Positions 7,900 to 15,748 of a DNA stretch of 29,338 nucleotides are shown piece by piece (the stretch's first letter is position 1; each line of letters begins with the position of its first letter). The stretch spans positions 1-29,338 of the forward strand of contig JAEZKJ010000085.1 in NCBI GenBank assembly GCA_023415545.1, in the 5' to 3' direction. A program made the position numbers and the translations under genes. The stretch comes from Bacteroidota bacterium (GTDB taxonomy: Bacteria > Bacteroidota > Bacteroidia > Bacteroidales > Bacteroidaceae). The notes under the pieces are model-generated. The model saw nothing but the letters and a program-made list of their open reading frames with translations, did no database searches and was not told where the DNA came from.

Positions 7900-7951
7900 A
7901 CTCTCTGAGAGGTGATTTGTAATGAAGTAGTAGAATGTAAAGACAGAGAGT
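7900..7951 (-). promoter_or_regulatory. Inverted repeat in the 5' UTR of the RRM gene
   Basis: ACTCTCTG (7900-7907) and CAGAGAGT (7944-7951) are exact reverse complements, 36 bases apart, within the long leader of the RRM gene. The local palindrome CTCTCTGAGAG (7901-7911) could form a competing hairpin. An RNA-binding protein with a structured leader invites the idea of autoregulation, which is inference. Confidence 0.45.
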
Positions 7952-7987
7952 TTACTTAAGTGCTTTTTCGTACGCTGTAAAACCTTG

Positions 7988-7995
7988 CAAAATTA
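7988..7995 (-). promoter_or_regulatory. Promoter -7 box for the RRM gene
   Basis: On the minus strand the site reads TAATTTTG, matching TAnnTTTG. No TTTG is present about 19 bases upstream. The implied start is near 7984. Confidence 0.5.
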
Positions 7996-8157
7996 AAGCT
8001 AGCTATATCATTATCACCAGTCAGATGCAAAGGAAAGCAAAAAAAATGATTATGCAAGAAAAAAATGTTTTTTTTTGGAGGGGACAAAGTGTTTAATGTT
8101 AAATATTGCTAACAAAATAGAAAGTGCTAATTTATTGAGAATTAGCTATGGAAAATA

Positions 8158-8200
8158 TAGAGTAAAATAATGTACAAAGAGCAAACTTTTGTACACTCTA
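8158..8200. promoter_or_regulatory. Operator-like inverted repeat at the tig promoter
   Basis: TGTACAAA (8171-8178) and TTTGTACA (8188-8195) are perfect inverted arms 9 bases apart. TAGAG (8158-8162) and CTCTA (8196-8200) extend the symmetry outward with a left-side gap. The palindrome ends next to the -33 TTTG (8202-8205). That is where a dimeric regulator could act, although the arms could instead form a hairpin in read-through RNA. Confidence 0.5.
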
Positions 8201-8201
8201 T

Positions 8202-8232
8202 TTTGTATTTGTTATATTAAACACTACTTTTG
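8202..8232 (+). promoter_or_regulatory. Promoter for tig (-33 and -7)
   Basis: TTTG (8202-8205), a 19-base spacer and TACTTTTG (8225-8232) form a complete Bacteroidota promoter. The start should be near 8236, giving a leader of about 50 bases before tig. Confidence 0.8.
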
Positions 8233-8287
8233 CACCTAATTTTGGATGTAAAAAAAGAGTAATAAATAATTAAATAAATAAGGAAGA

Positions 8288-9637
8288 ATGAATATTTCAT
8301 TACAAAATGTTGATAAGGTAAGCGCTGTTCTTACTGTAGCAATTGAAAAAGCTGATTATCAAGAAAGAGTTGAGAAAACTCTTAAGAATTATCGTCAAAA
8401 AGCAAATGTACCGGGTTTTAGAAAAGGTATGGTTCCTATGGGCCTTATTAAAAAACAGTACGGAAAAGCTGTTTTGGCTGAGGAAATAGATAAATTATTG
8501 CAAGATAAAGTATACGAATATCTTCGTGAAAATAAAGTTGATATGCTTGGTCAACCATTGCCTAGCGAAGATATGGAAGCTATTGATTACGATCAAGATA
8601 ACTTTACATTTAAATTCGATATTGCTCTTGCTCCAGAATTCAAAGCTGAAATTTCTAGCGAAGACAAGATAGATTATTATACTATCCAAGTGTCTGACGA
8701 ATTAGTAGATCAGCAAGTTAAAATGTATACTCAACGTGGAGCAACTCACGAAAAAGTAGAGGATTATCAAGACAATGATATGATCAAAGGTCTTATTGCT
8801 CAACTTGATGAAGAGGGTAACGTTAAAGAGGATGGCATAAAAGTAGAGGATGCAGTTATGATGCCTCTATATATGAAAAATGAGGAGCAAAAAGCTCTTT
8901 TCAATGGCGCTAAAGTAAACAGTGTTATTGTATTCAACCCATTCACAGCTTATGCCGGTAATGAAGCAGAATTGTCTTCTTTACTTAAAATAAGCAAAGA
9001 CCAAGTTGCTGAAACTACAGGTAACTTCAGCTTCCAAATCAATGAGATAGTAAGAATGGTTCCTGCTCCACTTGATGAAAAACTATTCGATCAAATTTTC
9101 GAACCAGGTACTGTTAAAACAGAGGAGGAGTTCCGTGCTAAAATTAAAGAGGGTATCGCTAAACAACTTGAGAAAGATAGCGACTATAAGTTCTTAGTTG
9201 ATGTACGTAACTATCTTGTTAATAAAATAGGTAAACTAGAATTCCCTGATGCTCTTCTTAAGAAAATTATGCTTGCTAATAATATCGAAAAAGGTGAAGC
9301 ATTTGTTGCTGAAAACTATGACAAGAGCATTGAGGAACTTACATGGCATCTTATTAAAGAGCAACTAGTTAAAGCTAACGATATTAAAGTTGAACAAGCT
9401 GATATCACTAACATGGCAAAAGATGTTACAAGAGTACAGTTCGCTCAGTATGGTATGATGAACGTTCCAGAAGACGTTTTAGAAAACTATGCAAATGAGA
9501 TGTTGAAGAAAAAAGAATCTGTTGAAAATCTTGTAAATCGTGCTGTTGAAAACAAATTATCTGCAGCATTGAAAGCTAAAGCTACTCTTGTTGAGAAGAG
9601 TGTTTCAATGGAAGAATTCAACAAAATGTTTGAATAA
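8288..9637 (+). CDS. tig: Trigger factor
   Basis: Ribosome-bound chaperone that meets nascent chains at the exit tunnel. Of 449 residues (E. coli 432), the N-terminal ribosome-docking domain carries the signature PGFRKGMVP (42-50, with GFRKG at 43-47). The middle region, corresponding to the FKBP-like domain (about 150-260), is divergent and lacks an obvious peptidyl-prolyl isomerase motif, as I recall for other Bacteroidales. The long helical C-terminal domain is rich in Lys and Glu. It heads the tig-clpP-clpX neighbourhood found in many bacteria. It has a canonical promoter with an adjacent palindrome, and clpP has its own promoter. Confidence 0.95.
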   Translation: MNISLQNVDKVSAVLTVAIEKADYQERVEKTLKNYRQKANVPGFRKGMVPMGLIKKQYGKAVLAEEIDKLLQDKVYEYLRENKVDMLGQPLPSEDMEAIDYDQDNFTFKFDIALAPEFKAEISSEDKIDYYTIQVSDELVDQQVKMYTQRGATHEKVEDYQDNDMIKGLIAQLDEEGNVKEDGIKVEDAVMMPLYMKNEEQKALFNGAKVNSVIVFNPFTAYAGNEAELSSLLKISKDQVAETTGNFSFQINEIVRMVPAPLDEKLFDQIFEPGTVKTEEEFRAKIKEGIAKQLEKDSDYKFLVDVRNYLVNKIGKLEFPDALLKKIMLANNIEKGEAFVAENYDKSIEELTWHLIKEQLVKANDIKVEQADITNMAKDVTRVQFAQYGMMNVPEDVLENYANEMLKKKESVENLVNRAVENKLSAALKAKATLVEKSVSMEEFNKMFE

Positions 9638-9645
9638 AAAAATTG

Positions 9646-9668
9646 GATTTAGCTATTTCTGCTAAATC
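9646..9668 (+). other. Hairpin just after tig
   Basis: GATTTAGC (9646-9653) and GCTAAATC (9661-9668) form a perfect 8-bp stem 8 bases after the tig stop. No clear T run follows, so it may protect the 3' end or mark a processing site rather than terminate. Confidence 0.45.
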
Positions 9669-9675
9669 TTACTAA

Positions 9676-9785
9676 AAAAAGAGGTTTTTGACCCCCTAAA
9701 AATCTAATAGACATAATAATTATGTGTTTCACATATTATTTTTATTACATTTGTCTATTAGAGATGTGGTTAAGAACCTCTTTTT
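9676..9785. repeat. Triple nested inverted repeat in the tig-clpP spacer
   Basis: Three nested pairs share one centre. The outer pair is AAAAAGAGGTT (9676-9686) with AACCTCTTTTT (9775-9785). The middle pair is TCTAATAGACA (9703-9713) with TGTCTATTAGA (9752-9762), a perfect 11 bp. The inner pair is AATAAT plus ATGTG (9715-9720, 9722-9726, with T9721 bulged) and CACATATTATT (9730-9740) around a TTT loop. T runs flank both ends, so it could terminate in either direction. The clpP -7 box (9746-9753) lies partly inside the right middle arm. Confidence 0.7.
9746..9753 (+). promoter_or_regulatory. Promoter -7 box for clpP
   Basis: TACATTTG matches TAnnTTTG. The -33 region holds only TGTG/TTTC, so the match is partial. 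The start would be near 9757, inside the right arm of the nested repeat. The leader then carries GGTT-AAG-AACC followed by CTCTTTTT (9768-9785), a weak hairpin with a short U run. Confidence 0.55.
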
Positions 9786-9809
9786 ATAAATTATAAAAAA
9801 CTATTTATT

Positions 9810-10481
9810 ATGGATGATTTTAGAAAATATGCGACTAAGCATTTAGGAATCAGCTCTATGGTTTTAGATGATGTCGTGAAGGCTGGAGCTGGTTATCTAA
9901 ACCCATATATTCTTGAAGAGCGTCAGCTAAATGTAACTCAGCTTGATGTGTTCTCGAGATTGATGATGGATAGAGTTATCTTCCTTGGAACAGAAATCAA
10001 TGATTATACAGCAAATGTTCTACAAGCTCAGTTGCTATATCTTGATTCAGTTGATCCGGGAAAAGACGTTTCAATATATATAAACTCTCCTGGTGGTTCT
10101 GTAACTGCAGGTTTTGGTATATATGATACTATGCAATTTATAAGTAGTGATGTTTCGACAATATGTACAGGATTAGCTGCTTCTATGGCTTCTGTACTAC
10201 TTGTTGCTGGTACTGAAGGAAAACGTATGGCTCTTCCTCACTCTCGAATAATGATCCATCAGCCTTTAGGTAGAGCAGAGGGACAGTCTACTGATATGGA
10301 GATTACTGTTCGCGAAATATTGAAAACTAAGAAAGAATTGTATACCGTTATTTCTGAACATTCGCATACTGACATTGAAAAAGTTTGGAAAGATTCTGAA
10401 CGTGATTTCTGGATGTCGGCACAAGAGGCTAAAGAGTATGGTATGATTGATGATGTTCTTACAAGAAAGCCAAAGAAATAG
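9810..10481 (+). CDS. clpP: ATP-dependent Clp protease proteolytic subunit
   Basis: Serine peptidase that forms the double-heptamer chamber used by ClpX. Of 223 residues, the catalytic triad is Ser125 in GLAASMAS, His150 in MIHQP and Asp199 in ERDFWM. NSPGGSV (92-98) is the oxyanion-loop signature. The N-terminus is about 25 residues longer than the mature form of E. coli ClpP and may be a propeptide or an axial-loop extension. clpX starts 25 bases downstream, and the pair is presumably one transcript from the promoter at 9746-9753. Confidence 0.97.
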   Translation: MDDFRKYATKHLGISSMVLDDVVKAGAGYLNPYILEERQLNVTQLDVFSRLMMDRVIFLGTEINDYTANVLQAQLLYLDSVDPGKDVSIYINSPGGSVTAGFGIYDTMQFISSDVSTICTGLAASMASVLLVAGTEGKRMALPHSRIMIHQPLGRAEGQSTDMEITVREILKTKKELYTVISEHSHTDIEKVWKDSERDFWMSAQEAKEYGMIDDVLTRKPKK

Positions 10482-10506
10482 TTACTAATATTTAAAGATA
10501 GATACA

Positions 10507-11757
10507 TTGGAAGATAAAAAAACGTCAAAAAGAAAAAAGGTATGTAGCTTTTGCGGACGTTCTGAAGATGAAGTTGGTTTCTTGATAACAGGTATGAATG
10601 GTTGTATCTGTGACTCATGTTCAGAACAAGCATATGAAATAGTTAAGGAAGCTATCTCGGGAAGAAGCTCAAAAAATACCAAGAAATTATCTTTAGAAAA
10701 ACTTCCTAAACCTAAGGATATTAAGAAGTTTCTAGACAACTATGTTATTGGACAAGATGATGCTAAGCGATATCTATCTGTAGCAGTTTATAATCATTAT
10801 AAACGTCTTCTACAACAAAACATGAAAGATGATGTTGAGATTGAAAAATCTAATATCATTATGGTAGGAAGTACTGGTACTGGTAAAACTCTTTTAGCTC
10901 GCACAATAGCTAAACTACTTGATGTTCCTTTTACTATTGTTGATGCTACTGTTCTCACTGAAGCAGGTTATGTGGGTGAGGATATTGAAAGTATTTTAAC
11001 TAGACTTCTGCAAGTTGCAGATTATAATGTTGAAGAGGCTCAAAGAGGTATTGTTTTTATTGATGAAATTGACAAGATAGCACGTAAAAGTGATAATCCA
11101 TCAATAACACGTGATGTCAGTGGTGAGGGAGTTCAACAAGGTTTATTAAAACTTTTGGAAGGATCTATAGTTAATGTTCCACCTCAGGGAGGAAGAAAAC
11201 ATCCTGATCAGAAGATGATAGCTGTTGATACAAAAAATATACTCTTTATATGTGGAGGTGCCTTTGATGGTATTGAACGAAAGATTGCTCAAAGACTTAA
11301 TACACATGTAGTGGGCTTTAATTCAGTGACCGAAAGTGCAAAGTTTGATCGTAATAATCTTATGCAATATATTGCTCCTCAAGATTTGAAATCTTTTGGA
11401 TTGATTCCTGAGATTATTGGACGATTGCCGGTGTTGACTTACCTTAATCCTCTTGATAGAGATGCTTTACGCCAAATCCTTACTGAACCAAAAAACTCAA
11501 TAGTTAATCAATATCTTAAACTATTTGAGATGGATAAGGTGAAACTAACTTTTGATGAAGGAGTGTTCGATTATATTGTCGATAAAGCTGTGGAATATAA
11601 GTTAGGTGCGCGTGGATTAAGATCAATTATTGAAACTATTGTTACTGATGTTATGTTTGAAGTTCCTTCATTGGATGTGAATGAATATCACGTCTCTTTA
11701 GATTTTGCTAAGGAACAGATGAGTAAAATCAATATTTTCAGACTTCAGTCTGCATAG
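10507..11757 (+). CDS. clpX: ClpX AAA+ unfoldase
   Basis: Hexameric AAA+ unfoldase that feeds substrates to ClpP. Of 416 residues, the N-terminal zinc-binding domain has Cys13, Cys16, Cys35 and Cys38, with an extra Cys33. Walker A is GSTGTGKT (121-128), the pore loop is GYVG (154-157), Walker B is IVFIDEIDK (182-190) and the RKH loop is 230-232. The ClpP-docking loop reads VGF (269-271) where E. coli has IGF. Sensor-2 GARGLR lies near the end. The start is TTG: the first in-frame ATG is Met30, inside the zinc domain, so using it would lose the first two zinc ligands. Confidence 0.96.
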   Translation: MEDKKTSKRKKVCSFCGRSEDEVGFLITGMNGCICDSCSEQAYEIVKEAISGRSSKNTKKLSLEKLPKPKDIKKFLDNYVIGQDDAKRYLSVAVYNHYKRLLQQNMKDDVEIEKSNIIMVGSTGTGKTLLARTIAKLLDVPFTIVDATVLTEAGYVGEDIESILTRLLQVADYNVEEAQRGIVFIDEIDKIARKSDNPSITRDVSGEGVQQGLLKLLEGSIVNVPPQGGRKHPDQKMIAVDTKNILFICGGAFDGIERKIAQRLNTHVVGFNSVTESAKFDRNNLMQYIAPQDLKSFGLIPEIIGRLPVLTYLNPLDRDALRQILTEPKNSIVNQYLKLFEMDKVKLTFDEGVFDYIVDKAVEYKLGARGLRSIIETIVTDVMFEVPSLDVNEYHVSLDFAKEQMSKINIFRLQSA

Positions 11758-11847
11758 TTTTTTAATTTTGTGTAAAAGAGAGAAAGAAAAGCAATTTTCT
11801 TCTGAATAAATAGTAAAAAAAATAGTGTATTTTTCATAACTTGTTTA

Positions 11848-11855
11848 TAACTTTG
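11848..11855 (+). promoter_or_regulatory. Promoter -7 box for recQ
   Basis: TAACTTTG matches TAnnTTTG and lies 66 bases before the recQ ATG. The -33 region is T-rich without a clear TTTG. It falls in the 163-bp clpX-recQ gap, where I see no strong terminator. Confidence 0.5.
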
Positions 11856-11920
11856 TTTTACGTCGAAGTAAATAGAGTGTATAAAGCTTCATATTTAAGT
11901 CAGATAAAACTATTATTACA

Positions 11921-14101
11921 ATGAATGAGAAATCATATTTAACTGATGCACTAAAAAAGTATTTTGGATTTGATAAATTCAAAGGTAATCAGGAAGCAAT
12001 AATAAAAAGTTTGCTCTCTGGCAAAGATACTTTTGTGCTCATGCCAACAGGTGGAGGTAAATCTTTATGTTACCAATTACCTTCTTTATTGATGGATGGT
12101 ACGGCTGTTGTTATTTCACCTTTGATTGCTCTAATGAAGAATCAGGTCGATGCAATGAGAAATTTTAGTGAAGAAGATGGAATCGCACATTTTATTAACT
12201 CTTCACTGAACAAATCTTCGATTGATCAAGTTAAAGATGATATCATTTGTGGTAAAACAAAATTGTTGTATGTGGCTCCTGAATCACTAACTAAGGAAGA
12301 AAATGTTGAGTTTTTGAAAAGTATAAAAATATCTTTTTATGCTGTTGATGAAGCTCACTGTATTTCTGAGTGGGGACATGATTTTAGGCCTGAATATAGA
12401 AGAATAAGACCTATCATTAATGAAATAGGTAAAGCACCGGTTATTGCTCTAACTGCTACTGCGACTCCTAAAGTTAAGATGGATATTCAGAAGAACCTTG
12501 GTATGCAAGATGCTGCCGAATTTAAATCTTCTTTTAATCGTCCTAATCTTTATTACGAAGTAAAACCAAAATCTAATAATGTAGACAAAGATATAATTAA
12601 GTTTATAAAGAATAATCCGGGTAAATCTGGAATTGTTTATTGTCTAAGTAGGAAGAAGGTTGAGGAGTTAACAGAAATTTTACAAGCAAATGGTATTAGT
12701 GCTAGAGCATATCATGCAGGTATGGACTCGGCAACGAGATCAGAAAACCAGGATGCATTCCTTAAAGAGGATATAAATGTGATTGTAGCTACTATAGCTT
12801 TTGGTATGGGTATTGACAAACCTGATGTTAGATTTGTTATTCATTATGACATTCCAAAGAGTCTAGAAGGTTACTATCAAGAGACTGGCAGAGCAGGAAG
12901 AGATGGTGGAGAGGGATTATGTATTACTTTTTATTCAAGTAAAGACTTGCAGAAACTCGAGAAATTTATGCAAGGTAAACCTATTGCTGAACAGGAAATA
13001 GGAAAACAACTTTTACTTGAAACAGCGGCATATGCAGAATCTTCTCTTTGCAGACGTAAATCATTATTGCACTATTTTGGTGAAGAGTATACAGAGGATA
13101 ATTGCTGTAATTGTGATAACTGTTTAAATCCTAAAAAGCAAGTGGAAGCTCAGGATTCATTGTGTGCTGTGATTGAAGCAATCATAGCTGTAAAAGAAAA
13201 TTTTAAGACAGACTATATAATTGACATACTTCTTGGTAAAGAAACAACTGAAGTTCTAGACCATAAACATGAAGAGTTGGATGTTTTTGGCTCAAGCATG
13301 GGTGAAGATGAAAAATTATTAAATGCTGTTATTAGACAGGCATTAATTGCCGGATATTTAAGTAAGGATGTAGAAAACTACGGATTACTTAAGGTTACTG
13401 CTCAAGGACATAAGTTCTTGAAGAAACCCGTATCGTTTAAAATAGTTGAGGATAACGATTTTGAAGAAGAGGAAGAAGAGACTCCAGCTAGAGGAGGTGG
13501 TTCATGTGCTGTTGACCCAGCTTTATATTCTATGCTGAAAGATCTTCGTAAAAAACTTTCTAAGAAATTAGATGTTCCTCCTTATGTTATTTTCCAAGAT
13601 CCATCGCTTGAGGCTATGGCTACAATTTATCCCGTTACGTTGGATGAGTTGCAAAATATACCTGGTGTCGGTGCTGGAAAGGCAAAAAGATATGGAAAAG
13701 AGTTTTGTGAACTTATTAAAGTTCATTGCGAAGAGAATGAAATCGAACGCCCTGAAGATTTAAGAGTTAGAACTGTGGCTAACAAGTCTAAACTTAAAGT
13801 CTCTATTATTCAAAGTATAGACCGTAAAGTTGCTCTTGATGATATTGCTGTTTCTAAAGGTTTAGAGTTTGGGGAATTACTCGATGAGGTTGAAGCAATA
13901 GTATATTCAGGAACAAAATTGAATATCGACTATTTTCTTGAAGAGATAATGGACGATGATCATATGCAAGATATTTATGATTACTTCAAAGAGTCGACAA
14001 CAGATAGAATAGAAGAAGCTGTTGAAGAGTTGGGAGGTGATTATTCTGAAGATGAGATACGACTCGTTCGAATTAAGTTCATTTCTGAAATGGCAAATTA
14101 A
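11921..14101 (+). CDS. recQ: RecQ-family DNA helicase
   Basis: 3'-5' DNA helicase of recombination and fork repair. Of 726 residues, Walker A is TGGGKS (43-48), the DEAH box is 143-146 in VDEAHCISEWGHD, and motif VI is QETGRAGRDG (320-329). The zinc site uses Cys377, Cys395 (or 396), Cys398 and Cys401. An RQC winged helix follows (about 405-495), then an acidic linker EEEEEETPARGG, then an HRDC domain (about 530-610) with IPGVGAGKAKRYG. About 110 further C-terminal residues resemble the helix-turn-helix tail (HTH_40 type) seen in long RecQ proteins. E. coli RecQ has about 610 residues, so the tail is the extra part. It has its own promoter and terminator. Confidence 0.95.
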   Translation: MNEKSYLTDALKKYFGFDKFKGNQEAIIKSLLSGKDTFVLMPTGGGKSLCYQLPSLLMDGTAVVISPLIALMKNQVDAMRNFSEEDGIAHFINSSLNKSSIDQVKDDIICGKTKLLYVAPESLTKEENVEFLKSIKISFYAVDEAHCISEWGHDFRPEYRRIRPIINEIGKAPVIALTATATPKVKMDIQKNLGMQDAAEFKSSFNRPNLYYEVKPKSNNVDKDIIKFIKNNPGKSGIVYCLSRKKVEELTEILQANGISARAYHAGMDSATRSENQDAFLKEDINVIVATIAFGMGIDKPDVRFVIHYDIPKSLEGYYQETGRAGRDGGEGLCITFYSSKDLQKLEKFMQGKPIAEQEIGKQLLLETAAYAESSLCRRKSLLHYFGEEYTEDNCCNCDNCLNPKKQVEAQDSLCAVIEAIIAVKENFKTDYIIDILLGKETTEVLDHKHEELDVFGSSMGEDEKLLNAVIRQALIAGYLSKDVENYGLLKVTAQGHKFLKKPVSFKIVEDNDFEEEEEETPARGGGSCAVDPALYSMLKDLRKKLSKKLDVPPYVIFQDPSLEAMATIYPVTLDELQNIPGVGAGKAKRYGKEFCELIKVHCEENEIERPEDLRVRTVANKSKLKVSIIQSIDRKVALDDIAVSKGLEFGELLDEVEAIVYSGTKLNIDYFLEEIMDDDHMQDIYDYFKESTTDRIEEAVEELGGDYSEDEIRLVRIKFISEMAN

Positions 14102-14123
14102 AATATTTATATTATAACAGTAG

Positions 14124-14182
14124 TTCCGTATGTGGTTTGAATAATTTTATGTCTCAAATTACATACGGAATTTTGTTTTTTT
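14124..14182 (+). terminator. Intrinsic terminator after recQ
   Basis: TTCCGTATGT (14124-14133) pairs perfectly with ACATACGGAA (14161-14170). Inside it TTTGA (14136-14140) can pair with TCAAA (14154-14158). The T-rich tail runs from 14171 to 14182. Confidence 0.85.
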
Positions 14183-14228
14183 TACAGTTAAAAATTTTGA
14201 TATCAATATTTTTTTGATAGAAAATATG

Positions 14229-14236
14229 TATATTTG
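14229..14236 (+). promoter_or_regulatory. Promoter -7 box for guaB
   Basis: TATATTTG matches TAnnTTTG, 31 bases before the guaB ATG. Several T-rich TTTG/TTTTG words lie upstream (14195-14216), but none at the ideal 19-base spacing. No purine-type riboswitch fold is evident in the short leader. Confidence 0.55.
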
Positions 14237-14266
14237 CACGCAATAAAAATATAAAGCATACTTCTT

Positions 14267-15745
14267 ATGTCATTTATTGCCGATAAAGTAGTTATGGATG
14301 GATTAACTTACGATGATGTACTTTTAATCCCTGCCTATTCAGAAGTCTTACCTAAAACAGTCGAACTCTCGACTAAGTTTTCACGCAACATTGAGTTGAA
14401 AATCCCTTTTGTGACAGCAGCAATGGATACTGTTACTGAGTCAAAAATGGCTATAGCCATAGCTCGTGAAGGTGGTATTGGTGTTATTCACAAAAATATG
14501 TCTATCGAAGAACAAGCTCGTCAAGTAGCTATTGTTAAACGTGCAGAAAATGGTATGATTTATGATCCTATCACAATAAAACGTGGTTCTTCTGTAGCTG
14601 ATGCTCTTGCTCTAATGGCTGAGTACAGAATTGGTGGTATACCTGTTGTAGATGATGATAATTATCTTGTTGGTATTGTTACAAATCGTGACTTGCGTTT
14701 TGAAAAAATTATGGATAAACGTATTGATGACGTAATGACAAAAGAGAATATTATTACAACTACTCAAGCTACTGACTTAGAGGCTGCTGCTGATATTCTT
14801 CAACAAAATAAGATTGAAAAACTTCCTGTTGTTGATAAAAATGGAAAGCTTGTTGGACTTATCACCTATAAGGATATAACAAAAGCTAAGGATAAACCTA
14901 TGGCTTGTAAAGATAGCAAAGGAAGATTACGTGTTGCTGCCGGTGTTGGTGTTACTAATGACACTCTTGAAAGAATGAGAGCTCTTGTTGAAGCTGGTGC
15001 TGATGCAATTGTTATCGATACAGCTCATGGTCACTCAAAGTTTGTTATCGATAAGTTGAAAGAGGCTAAGAAAATGTTCCCTGAAATCGATATTGTTGTT
15101 GGAAATATTGCTACCGGAGAAGCAGCTAAAGCTTTAGTTGAGGCTGGTGCTGATGCAGTGAAAGTAGGTATAGGTCCTGGTTCTATTTGTACTACACGTG
15201 TTGTAGCCGGTGTAGGTGTTCCTCAGTTATCTGCTGTATATGAAGTGGCAAAAGCTCTTGAGGGAACAGGTGTTCCTTTGATTGCTGATGGTGGTCTTCG
15301 TTACTCAGGTGATGTAGTAAAAGCTTTAGCAGCAGGTGGATATAGCGTAATGATTGGTTCTCTTGTTGCTGGAACTGAAGAATCGCCAGGTGATACAATT
15401 ATCTTTAATGGACGTAAATTCAAATCATATAGAGGTATGGGATCTTTGGAGGCTATGGAAAATGGTTCTAAAGATAGATATTTCCAAGGTGGTACAACAG
15501 ATGTTAAGAAGTTAGTTCCTGAAGGTATTGCTGCTCGTGTTCCATATAAAGGATCACTTTATGAGGTAATTTACCAACTTGTTGGTGGTCTGCGTTCAGG
15601 TATGGGATATTGTGGAGCGCAAAATATAGTTGAACTTCATAATGCTAAATTTACTCGTATCACAAATGCCGGAGTAATGGAAAGCCATCCTCATGATGTT
15701 GCTATCACTAGTGAAGCTCCTAATTATAGTCGACCTAATAATTAA
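14267..15745 (+). CDS. guaB: Inosine-5'-monophosphate dehydrogenase
   Basis: Oxidises IMP to XMP with NAD+, the committed step to GMP. The 492 residues match the family. The TIM-barrel core is interrupted by a CBS pair, CBS1 at about 95-150 and CBS2 at about 155-210. The catalytic loop is GPGSICTTR with Cys308. The phosphate-binding ADGGLRYSGD and the YRGMGSLEAM segment follow, and the C-terminal GAQNIVELH is present. The stop is only 3 bases before the next start, so the downstream PPIase gene is very probably on the same transcript. Confidence 0.98.
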   Translation: MSFIADKVVMDGLTYDDVLLIPAYSEVLPKTVELSTKFSRNIELKIPFVTAAMDTVTESKMAIAIAREGGIGVIHKNMSIEEQARQVAIVKRAENGMIYDPITIKRGSSVADALALMAEYRIGGIPVVDDDNYLVGIVTNRDLRFEKIMDKRIDDVMTKENIITTTQATDLEAAADILQQNKIEKLPVVDKNGKLVGLITYKDITKAKDKPMACKDSKGRLRVAAGVGVTNDTLERMRALVEAGADAIVIDTAHGHSKFVIDKLKEAKKMFPEIDIVVGNIATGEAAKALVEAGADAVKVGIGPGSICTTRVVAGVGVPQLSAVYEVAKALEGTGVPLIADGGLRYSGDVVKALAAGGYSVMIGSLVAGTEESPGDTIIFNGRKFKSYRGMGSLEAMENGSKDRYFQGGTTDVKKLVPEGIAARVPYKGSLYEVIYQLVGGLRSGMGYCGAQNIVELHNAKFTRITNAGVMESHPHDVAITSEAPNYSRPNN

Positions 15746-15748
15746 TAG

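Larger units (their letters stand above)
7866..8287. other. 422-bp divergent intergenic region between the RRM gene and tig
   Basis: This gap holds the RRM leader and promoter on the left and the tig operator-like palindrome and promoter on the right. Between them (about 8000-8157) I see an AT-rich stretch with A and T runs (8037-8077) and a small inverted repeat, GCTAAT (8126-8131) with ATTAGC (8141-8146). There is no open frame of interest. Confidence 0.5.

Noticed and set aside
7995..8160. Second sRNA in the RRM-tig gap
   Set aside because: A and T runs and a small 6-bp inverted repeat are present, but no promoter box is paired with a hairpin and T run.
10259..10739. Two overlapping minus-strand frames across the clpP-clpX junction
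   Set aside because: They are shadows of clpP and clpX, whose plus-strand products have complete catalytic motifs.
14183..14266. Purine riboswitch or G-box in front of guaB
   Set aside because: The leader after the -7 box is only about 30 bases, with no paired elements.
15192..15398. Minus-strand Leu/His/Gln-rich frame inside guaB
   Set aside because: Composition typical of an antisense shadow of a conserved gene.
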